Shown piece after piece: positions 47,801-62,854 of a stretch of 64,000 nt of DNA. The position numbers and the translations under genes were made by a program. This stretch comes from Taenia hydatigena (Eukaryota > Platyhelminthes > Cestoda > Cyclophyllidea > Taeniidae): contig JADWOT020000006.1 in the NCBI GenBank assembly GCA_036345935.2, positions 17,334,519 to 17,398,518 on the forward strand. Direction: 5' to 3'. Each line of letters opens with the position of its first letter. Position 1 is the first letter of the stretch. Under the pieces are notes generated by a model. That model made no database searches. It worked only from the letters and a program-made list of their open reading frames with translations, and was not told the origin of the DNA.

Positions 47801-49229
47801 AAAATCAGGGATCAATGGCTAACGAATGCACATTCCTTATTGGTTAGTTGGTAACTATCACATTTTCTGCCGATTTGCGAGAGGTAATTTTATTTAGATA
47901 ATGAGCTTTACGGTGTTTGGTGGTACAATGTTTATTGAAAGAGACCTGTCTTATGATTGGTATCCTTCATTAGGCTTTTCTTTTAATGATCAAACACTTG
48001 TTTACCTCTATCAACTGTACGTGCTCTTCAGTTCCCCTTTCGTGCCCACATTTACCTTTAACATAAATCTTCTTCCGTGCAGGAAGGACTCGGGGCGCTT
48101 GACTCTATTATTGTCACATGTATAACATTTAAGGGGCTCGAAAAGGTTAATACCGTGGCATTGTGGAAGGCACAACAGAAGTGGGAGGTGTTTTGTTAGA
48201 GCGTTAGTGGTGATGCTGGCCAGGACGAAGATAAGCCTCATTGAGCCTTTAAAGTAGCCGGGGTATGGCGACAGTTTGTAAACATGCGGACGATTCCTTT
48301 TGTACTAGATTAATTGTTTGTTTAACTCTCAGTTATGATGACGGATCACTTAAGAGTCCCGCCATTAAACCTCCTACGAGCCGCACCGGTATCCCCTATT
48401 ACATCTGTGTCTTCTTTCGCCTTTAGAAAAGTATTGTGAAATTTAACTTCAAACTTACATCGCAATCCCCTACTTTTCCAATTCAAGCAGCTATACACTC
48501 AATTTTATAGTGAAGGATGTGGCTATCAAAACAGTGTTTGGCATTCTGTACTGTCCGAATTAACTTTCCCGGATTTAAGATAGTAATTTCCTTTAATGGC
48601 GCTTTACCTTAACCACTAGGTACACTAATTACAGCTGCTTTTCTTGCCTCTCGCGCATACTTTTCCAGTGAACTTTGAAGTTATGGGGCGCTAGTTCTAA
48701 AGGAGCACAAAATTTTACTTCCACGAGTGCTTGAAAATATTAATTGTTTATACCAGCTAGTCTTTGATTTTAAAGTCCTTAATGCTGAAAGCCCCCCACT
48801 AATAGCTGGTTGGCTTCATCTACTTATTACGCATAATCCAGTTCTGTCGAACACGAAATCCAAAACGTGATGGAAGCAGGCGTGTATTTGAGTTAAGACC
48901 AGCGTCACCTCATTCGTTTCATTGACTCACGCTTGTGGTTAGGGAGTTTTCTTCTTGACAACCTCAGGAAGTTTCACCTCCACAAAAGTTTAGTCGGAAT
49001 AAAACATTCAGTCATTGAAATCTTCAAGACATGGTTTTTATTCAGCCGTCTTGAATTAACTGCCATTTGATTTCAAATTATATTCTCTGCTTGTATCATA
49101 AAATCTGCCTTCTTAGAGCTTATTATTTAAACGAATTTTCTTCAAAAGTTTTTATTAAATTTAGTGACGCTCCACAACCCTTTGACAGTCGGTGGAAGAA
49201 ACTTTTAGCCAATTTTTCAGAAAACTGGC

Positions 49230-49660
49230 TTAGGTTTTTACCAGAGGCATGTTTCGCTGCACAGACCTATAGACCGTCTGAAAAGGACGGGGAAGCGATT
49301 TGCGGATTCGTCTTTTCCATTTGCGAGAAGGATAAAACCCCGATTTAATTACAGACTGAGGCCACCCGCGCTTCAACTCGATAACATCAGCTCGGAAGAC
49401 CGTCCAAAGAGAAATTTTGTGCCCTGTACACTCAATGGTGGCGATGGAGTGGCGAGGTTTTAGCATGGACATAACTTTGGCGACAGGCGACAAATCGATA
49501 GTAGACAGAGTGGGCGACTCCCACTGTCGCCGTCTGACCGCGATGCTTTCAAAGGCATATGGAACGGTGCATTAACGTGATTGAGTTTGGATTCACCTTT
49601 ACAGATCTTAATAGACGAATAAAACGTCAATTTAATGGTTCCTAAAGGCAAATTAATTGG
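49230..49660 (-). other. GC-richer coding-like block, two overlapping minus frames
   Basis: One frame, open from about 49570 to 49230, reads VPYAFESIAVRRRQWESP, then DLSPVAKVMSMLKPRHSIAT and GHKISLWTVFRADVIELKRG. A second frame upstream and overlapping ends at a stop near 49460. The base composition (CGA, GCG) differs from the AT-rich flanks. I recognise no domain. It may be an exon, a decayed gene or chance. Confidence 0.22.
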
Positions 49661-52600
49661 AGAAGCTTCAAAGGTAATAATTAAGAGCGCCTAATTCGCA
49701 TATATTAATGCCAAACATTGCCGAAAATTCAGTTGAGAATTAGAATTTTGTCTGATTTTGAGTAATCCGATTCCAAATTCACACAGCCTACAGCGTGTGG
49801 AATCTTCATAATAGCTTGAAAAACTCTATCGGTTTATTCAAGTGATTTTCCTTGTAAGCCTTATATTTGGGTGTTTGAAAACATACTTCACCCATGCAAG
49901 GAAGGCCTCCCTCGATAAGTAAACAGAAGGGCTGATAACAATAGTGCTTGTAGATCAAATGCAGTTCGATTGGTTGTGACGGGAACTGTCATTTGCACCA
50001 ACTGGCATCCCAATCCTGCCTTTTGCCCTTCCCCTCGACGTCCTCCCAACTCTTTAAACGGAACGTCTTTATTAACGGACCATCATTCACATTTATCTGC
50101 CAAGATGATAAAGATGAATGCGATGTGTATACGTGAGATGCGCTAACAGACTGTGTGACTGACTGGGCGTGTGCGTCCCGTGTAGTAAACGTCGCAACCA
50201 GGTGGTCGCGTTCGAAGTCGCTATGGCAACTGTTTTGCCTTCCTGCCTTTCTTCTGGTCTCTTCCTATTCACATGCGGCTTTCAGTAAACTCTTTGACTT
50301 GAACAAAGGACCCGTCGAATCATCTCACGCTTTTTAAATTAATCGATGTAAGTCATCGTAGTTTTATGGGAAGTGGGTAGCCATTAATAAAATTACTGTG
50401 TTACGTGAATGTCATTTTGGGATGCCAACTTAGACGAGTCAGTTGACTGAGGCGATACCTAACTGGTTTCTAAGACATGCGAAATCACTACTTTCCTACG
50501 GTCCTTTTCATATCTTATTTCTATGCTAAATAACGAGGGTTAAGGTTTTGTTGTGCCCTAAAGTGTCAAACAGTGCCGAAAACGAGATGCGCTAAAGTGA
50601 CCATGGATTCGGTAACTAGAAGATTATTCCGCCTCTACGGCTATTGCCTCAGCTGATAATTTGGCCTAATGCAGCCTAAAACATACCTAATCCGATTGAA
50701 GGAAGGTTCCACAACGCGGCGAGACAAATAATTGTCTATTTACTTTACAAGGACAAAGTCGTAAATTTCGCCTGTAAATTATATTTCCTACCGCACAATA
50801 AAAAGCAACTTTGAAAATGCCACCCCTTTGCACCTACACTTATTGATTTATTGAAAATTAAGCCCCTAATCCAGACCAGAATCGATTCCTGCACTCTCTC
50901 TGAGGGCAGCACGTCGTGCTAGTTGAGCCGAAATCGGCCATTGTTCGGAGTTGAAGAACCCGTCACCTTCCCACTGTCCGACTGCTCTATGCTCCACACC
51001 ATGACAGTGCCTATGGAAGGTCACAAAATGCACAATGTTGATAGTTCGAAGTGGCTTCAGGATCTTCTTGTGTTATCACCCATCCCATACCACGTAGTTT
51101 CAATTGCAATGTCCCTAACTTTTTTCCAGTAAGAATAGCTGATTGTGCTCCTCGACGAAGAGACTGTTTCAACAATGCGAGATGGCGTTAAGTCAAGTTC
51201 ATATGCATAATTTTCTCATTCCATTCTAGACATCAAAGAGTAATTTGGAGGTGTTATTGCTCGTGTGATTGGGCGGGCTATTAGGGATTGGATTCATCAC
51301 TCCAGCCTCGTGAGTAAGCGCTTTGTTAGGCCGAAAAGTAAAAAGGTAGTTTAAGAGTTGATGGAATGGATGAATGGTGCCTATTCTAACAAAATCAGTA
51401 ACTTTGTGTAGCACGAATTTAAAAGCAAAATATACGCACATGTATTACATTATCCGACTTTCCTTCGTTTTCAGTGCCAAAGGATTGAAAATTAGATAGG
51501 GCAGTGGTTTTACTCAATAATAAAAACCTCATAAATCATTAACACAGGCGCCATAATCGTCATATGAAAAACGAGCATCATGATAAAACAGATTTATTGT
51601 TCTTTTACACAATAAAACAAGCTATTAAAAAGCATAATAGCAATGAAAAATTCTCCTTTCTCTGCCTGGCTTAATATTACATCCAAAAATATATAAACTG
51701 TTTCGGTAAAATGAAAACACTTGTGGGCAAAAGTTATTTCAAATGTTAGTCCGGATTAGAAGCTGAATCTAATTAGCGAAACCGATGCAGTTCTTCTCCT
51801 CCAATTTCACACATGCAATTAAGTGGTTAGAAAAGGGAATAAGCTTTATTTTCTCCACATCTTGCGTTAACTTCACTGACCAGGGGAAAGAACGAAGCGC
51901 CGGTTTAATTGAAAACGACGTCTTGGACGTTTATACCGTCTGTTTATGAAGTAACCTCAAATTGGGGCTATAGCTGCTTTAATTAACAAGCTAACCACTT
52001 TTCAGCCAAAGTCCGCCTTGGTCCAGTGGTGAGGCACTTGAATCTAAAGGCTGAACAAGACACGAACAAGACTTTGTATCACGGTTAACTACCCAATTCG
52101 GACGGAATTTTTCCTGTTGATCCGTCAATTACCCTTCGTCTATCACAAGGTGGGCTGGTTCATTCATACCATGGTCTTCAATCAAAGCTGGAAGGCACTT
52201 GCTAAAGTATTCTGACAGATGAAATATCTCCAAAGAAGTCAGCAAGCATACGATTTTGAAAGCAAGTTTATTACAAATATTCTGAAGGACTGAGTGACAT
52301 GAACCGAAGGCTGGAACCGCGTCTAAAGTCACTTTCAGACTACTAGCTGAATGTATACCCCATTGCTATGCTATGAGTATCCAATTTTGGAGTAAGTCAC
52401 ATCGTTTTTGTTGCTGAAACAGGCTCAAGATTACTTGAGGTAGGCCGGATTGATAAAAGCGAAAAAGTCTAGGTGGTCTAGTTCGTGCTGTGACCTTGGT
52501 AGCCCTCCTATCCGAAATTTTACGACTATGGAATCAACGACATTGCGGTCACTAAAGACCACACATCAGTTCAGCTGGCATTCACCAACGGCACATTACA

Positions 52601-55600
52601 TTTCACGCCTCATTTAACATCCCTTGTTAAAAGTTCACCCGCGGAGGGAAGATGTTAAAAGGTCAGGGGAAATGTTGTACTGATGTGGTCTGGTGGTAGC
52701 TAAAATGACCCAATTTTGCAGTTCCTAATTCCCTCGTTTTGTTCATTGTGATTTCCTCCCATCTTGCACTTCCCTGCTCCTAAAGTTCACAGTAAAGTTG
52801 ATTTTCCAAATATTTTTAGGATTCACGCTGTTTAATTAAAGTAGACTGAAATCCCTTTTTATTTAAACCCCGTGCCTTGCCGAGGAGTACGGAGCATATG
52901 TCTCCATGGGAGGACAACAAAAGACAGAACAATTGCGGCTGTTTTCTTTTTGATCAGTGTATCCATGGCGACCTTAACTCCTTCATTGATTAAAGAGGCA
53001 AAAAGGCGCATTAATTTAAAACGTTCAACAGCACCTTAAACATCGTAGTTTAAGAGGTCACAATTAGCTGAAATAGGGAATCCAGTGCTGGTGTCAAAAT
53101 AATATTGCAAATGTTCTCTCATCCACTTTCAGGCACCTGTCATCAATCGCGGCCGGGGCACCTTCTCCAATGCCTGATTATAGACTTGTCCCTTGATCGT
53201 AAGGCCACTCGATGACCAATGATGCCATAGTTTTCGTTGGTTATGTCTTAAACTTTCTCGACAAATTCGACAATCTTAATGAAAGCTATCAAGGTAAATA
53301 TACTTCCTTAGGTAATTGCGAGTTATTTTAATTTTAAACAATGAAATTTAAAATTGATCGACTGTTAGAATGAATGTCATTGGTTGACCTGGGAAAGGGA
53401 ATAATTCATGTTTTCACGGTCGTTTTGCAGCCAACAAAAAGACCTAGTCGTATTGCCCCTGAGCCTCTTCTGGATCATTCAGATCATTCATTCATTCTAC
53501 TATTAGGAGCCTTTCTATTCTTAACCATAATGTTTCAACTACATGCTTTCTTAGGGATACAATGTAAACATTAATATGTTTATAGATTTTAGGCGTGTTT
53601 GGGGCCGTAAACCAGTGCACCTCAAGGCCAGGTGGGTTTTGAAGTTTAGAAATGATCTAACAGGCATGTTATGTCACATGGAGATAATAAATTTTGGCAG
53701 GTAACACTGCATTTTCATGGCCCATCTCGCTACGTCTTAATCTCTGCTTTATTTCAATCTTAAATAGGCTCGAGAGCCGACGTGTCCACTTAATCAGCGA
53801 CTTACGGCCAGCCAAGTGTGTTAGGACCCTAAGGTTAAGATGGCCCCCTGCTCTGGCTCTTAAAATACCCACATCTTCAGTTTGCAGCATTTTTGTACCC
53901 CCTCATTCTCATTCCTCAAATTCTTCTCTCCACCCGTTTCCTTACGTCTCCGGGTGATGCGCCAGTGGATACATGGAATTCATGCTTTGTAATCAAGGTC
54001 CTATTTACCTTCCCATTCAAGCCGAAATATCGTTTGGTAGAAAACGTAACCCTTCATGACTTTTAATGCCAAATGCGGAATCATTTTTATTTAGGATGTT
54101 GTTGGCGATAGCACCGGCACTTAGTGGCCGAAAAATGCATAAGTACTGCCAGTTTTTTGGGTCCACCTATTATTTATGTCACTTCAGCTGAAGCAAAGCC
54201 CTATAAACGCTCGATAAAACTGATGACTTTACCAGAAGTATCATCACCTATTGAAAGATTGTATTCTTAGGGTTTACTAGGTGGGGTAATAGCTCTGGTA
54301 GTACGCAGGAGAAGGGAGAAACTACCGGCAGGTGGCATGAGCGGAGCGCTGTGAAGGAATCGCATGGGACTAAAACGGCTTCCGTCGTGGCGCCTGCGAG
54401 TGAGAAGAGTCTGCTGCTACAACCAAGTGGTTTAACGTTTAACTAACCTGTAATGTACGGTATCTAAGCGCAATATACTCACTTCACTACTAGAGCTGCC
54501 ACAGGGTTGCAATGGGTGATTCTAGAACGTCTGGTATGAGTCGCTAGCATGCCTTCAAAGCACTTAGATTCTACATTAAGTTAACTTACTTATTAACCTT
54601 AGAAAGATTAGCGTTTGATGCAAGGAAAATGAAACTTGTTGCCTAATGGCAAAGAATGAAACTGTGAACTTGAAAACAGCTTATCGTTGTCAGGATAGGT
54701 GAACTCCACACGTTGCGGAGATCATACGACGAATTTACAGTTCAACCAAATAAAGAAAATAACCGCTATGTGCGAAAGGCAAAAGTATTTAATTAAGGTA
54801 TGATTACACAAAGATCTCTAGACACATCCCTGTGGTTAGGTAAATTTTGCAGGTCTGCGAAAAATCGTGATTCCAAATTATTTGGGTTCCACCGTGCATT
54901 TCCCCAATATCGAGACGCAAAGTCATGGAATACTACTGTATTGTTAATGCTATCGACTAGGTCCGCACCCGTCATTGCCCAACATGTAACCCTCCACTGA
55001 AAGAGCTACTGGAGAACTAGCTACGCCCTAGGATACTAATTAACTCAGCCGCCCAACACAACTGCGGCACGCCCATGACAAATTAAGCTAAAAACTCGAG
55101 TCCTAGGCCAATGAAGCTCTCCTCCGTTAGGATCTATCAAAAGGTCTACCGAAGAAAAAGTTGGAAGAAGATGTTTTTGAGCATCACGCCCCTTGATAAG
55201 GAAAATGCACTAATGCAGCGTTGTATTCTGGACGATGTCACTGGATTTTAGTAAAAAATTTTAATGCAATGGGTCTACTTATTTCAATATTGGCTAAATG
55301 GAAACTCGTGATACTCAAACTTGACTAATTTTAGCGAGTTTCAACGGTCCTTCTCTTGCCGATCTCTGCGGATTAGGCGCCATTTCTACAAAGTTGAGGT
55401 TTTGACAACCATAAATGCTTGTATTTATTTAGCTCCGATTCGCTTACCACTGCAAATGATGGGATATAGGGTGGTCTTTAAAGACAATAGGACACTTCAA
55501 TGTAGGATAGCGGTCTTGACTAGCGCAGGGAAGGTGACCAAACAATTTACATGATTAAAATGACAATCACTGAAAGGTAACTATGGCATTCAGTATCTCA

Positions 55601-58600
55601 TTGAGTCAGCTGAGCATCCCAATAACTATCAATAGTTTTCAAAACTTTTAGTAGTTTAAACTTAAAACATTTTAACCTGCAGCAATTATTTTTTGTAAGC
55701 GCTGTTTCGTGCCTTATAGAACCTTTCGCCGAACAACGAATCCAGCTGATTAGTATTACTAAGCTGCTATCAATCATAGCTATAAAATAAAGCTGTAATT
55801 TCATATTAAATGGAAGGCATCACACACAAACATACACGATTTTCGTATATGATCGTGATGAGAACTAGAGGTACTAGAGTTTCCTTACTGCTGGTGGCCG
55901 AGAAGATCTTCTTTATGCACAACTGATGTTCATATTTAGAAGAGGGAGATGTCAGCTATTGTTTAGACAACAGTATTCCTATGCGCTGGAGATTGGCCCT
56001 CGAGCGATAAAGGAGCGAGCTCAATGACCACATTTATGGCTATAATTATAACGACGACGTGGTGAGGCTACTTCTGCGAGCATGCAAGCATAATTGCAGG
56101 TGGATATGTGGGTCGCCCATTGATGCTTACTGAAGGATGCAATTATGGTGGGTAATAGGCACTTAAATTTCTTAAAAGACAGTGATTTATTTTTCGCTGC
56201 CAGTCTAACACACCTAGTGTAAAAAATTTCATTGCTTTTTGTAATTCAATCTGCAATAAGGAGGAGGGTGATTTTTCATTTCGATCTAATAAAAACTACT
56301 TATATGGACGACGGATCAGCGCTGGCCAGTGCAAATACATTCATGGGAGAAGGCGCCTCAAGGATTCAGCAAATGCTAATTTACAAGCATACTTTTATTT
56401 TCAAGTGATCTGCCTTCAGAAGACAGATTGCTTGGGGATGGATTGACTCGAAGTACACTTAACATTAATGGCAGTGAATCGCTTTGGCAGTATGTGCAAC
56501 TCAGTAAATGGGAGGAAAAGGACTTGCAAAAATGACTGGCATTTGAGGTTCACAAACTAAAATAATTGCTGACGCTGGTCACCATTCAACCTTGGAGTTC
56601 TCATATGCAATGAAGGTAATGGGGACCCATAAATGTGGTTATTTTGGATATTGAGGCCAACGATTAACTGAAAAGCAGAAGTGAAGCGAATAAGGCACCT
56701 TTCCAATCACGAGAATTAATAGGGGAATATACTAACATTCCTTAGGACTCCTTTCGAATGCCCTTTAAAAAGCGATTTTAAGTGGTATTATTATTGGCAT
56801 TAAGTGGTATTAAAATTTATCTTTGAGGCACAGACTCAAAGGTTAAGACTTCCTGACGTCTTAGGTGGCAAGCATCCGATTTTCATTATAGTCAAAAGGC
56901 AGATTTGATAAAACCACGAGCGATTTGCGGAGCCTGGTGCTATTAACTAGGGTAGGCACTGCAAAGCTATTATAATAGCTCGGACACATGAATACACCGA
57001 CGAACGAAACGGTTGTTGATGCCGTTAGTTCATGGAAAACTTGACCTGAGGCAAAGGCATTAGTATGGATGGACTGAGAGCTGGGGTGGATAGGACAGCA
57101 TTCCTAATTTCGATGCAAATTGGCAAGGCACATAAACTGAATGGCTTTATCAAGACCTCTGTGCACACCGCTATCCCATAAAAAAGGTCTTAAATGTTTT
57201 AAAACAAATTACTGTTATGGTGGTACTTGCAACAAGAAGTGTTAAACAATGCACATTTTCAACCCCTCTCCCACTGAAAGAGAAACAGCACTTTCTGTTG
57301 TCAAGGGACATTGTAGAAAAGATTGTCTCTACTTTTTATTAAAGTAAATAGGCTATTCTCAAGACCAAAGGCCACTCGCCGCCAATCTAGCAACGATGTT
57401 TTGCTTGCTCATTGGGTTGCATCTCGGTAGCACCACGTTGAATTTCAGGTAACACGGTAGTATTAAGCACTCTGGATGTTATATGTTTGGCCGAAAAAAG
57501 CGCATAAAGAGCTTTTTATTAGGTTCCATTTACTCCACAAGGCGGTGACCTGCCGCTTTCTATTTTAACCAAAAATAACACTACTTTGGAAATAGGTAAA
57601 AAAGCTGCAGAACAATCATTTATTGGATGGTAGGGTTTGGTTGGGTGATGAGTTCCCCTTTTAGTGTAGCGAATCATTTAGATACTGGTTATAAGTTTTT
57701 AGCATTACTCTTCCATATATGAACCACGAAGTTGTAACACGCTATGCCATTATAAAAAGAGACGGCCATAGGCACAGTCGGAAGGCCATAATGCTAAGGG
57801 AAAGAGAAATTCGCAGGACGTGTATTTAAATATGCATTTAAGCAAGACATTATACGCCTACTTTTTGTGAGCGAAATTCCACAAAAAATCCAAAAAGGAC
57901 CGAACTGGTGATGGTGTATTACCCACGCATAGGCTGGAGCGCAAATGGGCATTTTGATGAAGCAAAATTTGCGTCTGTTTCACTTGGTGGAATATAAACT
58001 TATTTTCTGAGTTAGGTCTGATTTTACACGCGTCATTACCATAAAGATCACTTAAGTTAAGTCGTTTTAAGACTAGTGAGATAACTTGACGTTTTATAGT
58101 CATTTTGATATTTCGAACTGCTGGTCTCCCAACTTTAATGAAGCCAATTGCAGACTATTATGCCTATTTTTGCTTTCAAAAGTGGTTATGTCCGTGGGAA
58201 ATGCCTTTCTCTTTGAATTGTTCACGTTAAATATCACGAGAGTCATAGCAAATCTGGATTACAATTAAATTAGGCTGAGCTTTTAGACTCATTTATCCTT
58301 AAGGTTGGTGCTTGAGATGGAGGTAGTTTTTATGGTATCGTAGCAGCCAGAGACTCTCTTACCAAAAAGATAAAAAGGCAAAAAGTAAAATCTACGCTTC
58401 TTATAATCCAAAGGAAGAGGTTTTATAAAAATAGGCGAAAAAGTACTGAATTTCATGAATCCATTATTATCCAATTAATCGTAAGTATTTCTCAGACAAA
58501 GTCATTATTAATTAAGTATTTTTGCAGTACATTAAAGCGAATGGGCAAAATGCATCGTGTTCCAATCACTTTCGTATGCTTTATGCAGGTAAAAGAGAGT

Positions 58601-59664
58601 TTAACAACACATACAAAAATGCCTCCACTCAAGCCAACCTGTTTCGGAAGAAAAGGTCTACGGAATGTACCACCGTCACTATATTTAATGGTGTCAAAAT
58701 AAAAATTGGAAGATGAAACATTGCACAAATTCCAATTCACCTTCAATCTTGTACACCAAAACTGTGATTGGTTTGTTCTAGTAGTCACGACCGCATAAAT
58801 GCTGGCCATCATGCGCTCAACCTACGTCGAAATTTGTTTTACTAATGACTTAAAAATTTAAATCCTCCTCGAGTAAAAAGTGACGAAGCGTTTAAGTGTT
58901 CCGGAGGGAGTTGCAGGACGCACGAGCCTGTGTAATTTGCAAGGCTAGAGCTGAGATGAGAACTGACATGAAGCCAACGCTGCGGTAGACTGAATATCCA
59001 CTTAGCCTTGCGCACAATGGGAGCAAACACGAGGGCATCATGTTATTTGCTTAAAGTGTAGTCAATGCGGTGGCACCCTGAAGGCGCACCCGCTAACACT
59101 CTGTTTGGAATGGGAAGCGTAAATAGGTTGGTTGAGAAAGTAACGCTATTCAAACACACAATGTTTAAACCATAAAATTTCTCAGAAATTATTAGCACCA
59201 AATGACCCTCATTTAGTGCTTTGTTTTTCTTATTTTGGAAAAACGTCTATATTACTGTCCTTAGGAGATCAATTTGCTCGCAGAAATAATCACGGCAAAT
59301 AAAAGAAATGCTGCTTCCTGTCCTCCTCTTGTGTGCAGACTTTTAGGACAAAGTTTTCGCCTTACAAGTAACAGCATAGTTACGTGGTCGAGTTGATAGA
59401 AGGCTCTATCACTACCCTCCCATGAAGCATTAAAAAGCAGTCCAGAGATTGACTTTCTCAAAATTTTATCAAACCGTCTCTGTTTGCACTCGTAAAAGAC
59501 CCCCTGGATTCCTCATTGCAGACAGGTAACACCAAAAACACCGAGATGGTCCAGCGGGGAAGTTCACGGATTATCAAACGGGACCAATGTGACAGAAAGT
59601 GAAGGTAAGCATTAAGGCTTGGATCAAGAGGACTGCCCAAGGATGCCTTCGTGTGTTTACGTAC

Positions 59665-59768
59665 GGCTTGAGATTCATCAATTATGTCTGAATCCCGAGC
59701 TCTCCTGATTTGAACTTCTTGGACCCATGGTGTTTGACTCGTGATTGAGATGCGATTCGATGGATACT
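59665..59768 (-). CDS. Candidate exon c of an unnamed second gene
   Basis: Encodes EYPSNRISITSQTPWVQEVQ and on to IRRARDSDIIDESQA. The acceptor is GCATAG and the donor GTACGT. Its incoming phase matches exon b. No domain is recognised; the pattern of alternating residues looks like beta strands. The following exon was not found. Confidence 0.28.
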
Positions 59769-59959
59769 CTATGCAGTACTTACCGGATTTTAAACTAGTG
59801 CATTTGAATAATAGTAGAATTAAGAATTTATGGGTCGTAACTACTAACTTGTAGAACGGGTTGCTCACACAGACGAAAGGCCGCACACCACTGCAGAACA
59901 GTAAGGAAATATTATTTGGACACACGCACGTCTGGACATGCGTAGACATATATACGTAC

Positions 59960-60083
59960 CAGTTATTTTAATTCGCATATACTGTGAGTCTACAGGTGAA
60001 CGCATGTTAATGGCGTAATTCCGCTCTAAATCCGGTCCACGGGATGCTCCCAAGCCCATCCGATGATGAGGTCGCATTACCCT
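59960..60083 (-). CDS. Candidate exon b of an unnamed second gene
   Basis: Encodes RVMRPHHRMGLGASRGPDLE, then RNYAINMRSPVDSQYMRIKIT. The acceptor is CTACTGTGTAG and the donor GTACGT, leaving one base that exon c completes. RPHHRMGLGA faintly recalls the RP.GLGLGA tail of Spp2/GPKOW-type G-patch proteins, but no G-patch or KOW domain was seen, so I do not name it. Confidence 0.3.
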
Positions 60084-62854
60084 CTACACAGTAGATTGAA
60101 TTTGAAGTTCAGTCGACCTCACTGTCTCCATCTTATACTACCAGTGCCTTATCATTGATACCCCAATGTCAGACTTCAAAGTCAAAATCAGGGAATCAGC
60201 GAATCTCTGCAAGTGTGGGGACAGCTGCATACTTCTCATGGAAACCAAGTGCAAGCATCTATGGGGTTATCTAAAGGAAGAAGGAAAAAATGGAAGAGGA
60301 GCATAAAGATTTTAACCCGTTTGCCTCCTTGTTCCACGTTACAGCCTTGATGATGCCTTATGGAGTTAATTCCTCGCTGGTGGTGGATTCACGCTGCTCC
60401 ACCAAGATAATCCCCATCCATCGACCCATTCTTACTACGTCGCCTATTATTTTTTTTACATTTCTTAGGCATTCCACTGTGATTTGTTTTCACGTTATGG
60501 TAAAACGAGAGGCAACAGTTTCCTCCCACTTTCCTGCGTCTTTGCATTTTGACGACACGAAGGCACGAAACAGTTTGGCCACTCTGAATGATAACTGCAT
60601 TTGATGAGAATTCAAATAGCCATGGTGTTCAGTACCCACGACTGATCACCACCTCAGGGTTAAAACATCTCGTCCATGCTCCCGAACCACCAGTTTTCAA
60701 AAAAAACCAAAAGTACTTTTTCACATGAGTCATGATGGGGAAAGTAGCTAATGTTTGAAAAGGTGACTTTCCTGCATCTTACCTGATTAAGGCACAAAGC
60801 CCTTGTGAAGTTCGAGGCTTCTTTGAAATTGTTTAACTTGACTTAAGTTGTTCACGATCCACACAGCTGTTTTAGGCTAAAATAAAATGAAATACTACTT
60901 TTCCAAATAGCCTACACACACCCAGAGAAGTGCACACTTTTGACCTTTGTACATGAATTCAAATTATATAGCAAAATATCTAGCAGGAAACGCCAGAGTT
61001 CAAAAACTTAAAAGGTTTGAATTTGATGTTTTGCATCGAAGTTATTGACTATTGTCCCAATTGTGAACCTCCAGATTTTGTCGGAAAATGCCTTTTCTGA
61101 AGTGCTTTCGACACGAATTAAAGGTAACAGTTTGATCAGAGCGAGAGACAAATAAAGTGCGTGAAATAATATGAAGGGAGCGATATTTGTCTCTCTTGAA
61201 CCATAATTCAATAAGTCTTTTCGATCATTCTCTAACCCATTTCACACTAATACGGTAGAGTTCCACGTGTGCTGTTAGCCTCTTGGGTCTTTTGCACGCG
61301 ACAGATGAGGCGACGTCCACGCCAGCACAAGAGCACAATTCGTGTTCTACTGTTTAAGTGATTGCCTTCTGGCAGGCCATTTATGCTCTTCATCACAAGT
61401 AAACCACGCACATTTGTGCCCCATTCGGGCTTAATAATACAATCTATTTTGTGAACCTTTTATTTAAATCACCTTTATATGTGCTCAGAATTATACTTAG
61501 CTTTTCATTAATAGCCTTAGGAACACATGGGGTGAGCGAACTATTAAATCGGGAGATATGAGGGTGAGGTGGAGGCTTCCTCCTAGGGAAGAAACCGGAG
61601 TATAGTTGTTATCTCGCCTCAGGAAACATGGTGAGAGATGCATAAAAAGAGGGGAGGGAATGAGTACCAAATCTTGTCTTCGTATAATCTTGGTGTCTCG
61701 CGTTTTGCCCCTATCTGTTAACAGAATCACCGCTGTGTAATGCGGTCACTGCAAACGATAATCACACTTCCGTTTCTATGTGATCGTTCATAAAAGGAAG
61801 AAAAGAGTTTGCACTGTGAGAAGGGAGAATTTTGCTTGGCACTGCCTTTTCCCGACTTCCACTCGAATGTCAACCGATCAACAGGAGGTTGGCAAAATAA
61901 AAATAAACATCCGCACTGGATTCCTTTTTCTGCATCTGCAACCCAAGAGTGTCAATTGAAAGCCTTGACACTGTCGGGGTTAGGGTAACAATGCTCTCGC
62001 ATTTCCAGATCAAAGTGGGATTTTACTCATTAGTTGTCCTACTTAAGACTGGAAGGTTAACATTCTGGAAGATGAATAATGAGTTTTGTAGTTTCGAAGC
62101 TGGGAGCATAATAGCAGTGCTGGCAGATTGAGTTGTACCTACAATCCTGCTGTGATCGAGGAGCAGCGAAAATTTCCCGCTAACCGAGATGAATAGATAC
62201 TTTTCAAAGACTAATCAGTCGGTTTCATTACAAAAGCTGATTGGAGTAAGGAAGAAGCGGTCCAAATAATGTATCTTTGTGCAGGTTCAGCTTTACCTGC
62301 TGCTGTCTTTTACCTTCACGAGATCCGGTTAATCGGTCAGCCCATCACAACAGGAGGGTCCCTACCGCAACTGGCTGGAGGAAATGATAAGAGAATGAAT
62401 TTACGACATAGTGGCCGAAATCTGTCATTTAAGCCAGTAAAGACGAAATTGGTTTTACCTTGTGCTATTCGGGAAGAACCATTAAAACCTCCAAAACCAG
62501 AGCATTGCATCGCTGCTACTAGGCTTTACACCTAATAATTGGCACATTTTCGAGATCTACACGCCATAACTTTGATTTTTGTTTAGGCTGTGTAAAATAT
62601 TCCCTGCTTTTGGCATTCGAGATCATCATGGTTGCCATGAATGCGCGTTAGTCGATTGGACTGTTTCAAAATCAGATGCCTCATACGCCGGATGCCTTTG
62701 TTTGAATGCTGTCGCTGGTTGATCAGATAGCTATAAGGGGTGGAGATCGTGAGAACGGACGTCTGGTGGTGGAAACGGTAACACCACCCGCAGGCTCATG
62801 AAGGGGAAGGACGGTCTCACGTCTCCTTCCCATTGATTACGCATCTGTGCGTAC
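60084..62854. other. Intron of the candidate second gene, or intergenic
   Basis: No exon, repeat or RNA gene was recognised. A 104-codon plus frame (60290-60604) is without resemblance to known proteins. Confidence 0.4.

Larger units (their letters stand above)
41201..59664. other. Large intergenic stretch
   Basis: No gene is recognised in 18 kb. Small repeats: (ACAAT)4 at 42953-42972, a (CGG)n run with an adjoining G-rich tract at 44858-44894, and an ATGCAAAT octamer at 44962-44969. One coding-like minus-strand block at 49230-49660 is listed separately. Confidence 0.55.

Noticed and set aside
59458..59949. One continuous 163-codon minus frame as a single gene
   Set aside because: It contains splice-like boundaries that fit a short exon (59665-59768) better than one continuous protein, and no domain was recognised in the whole frame.
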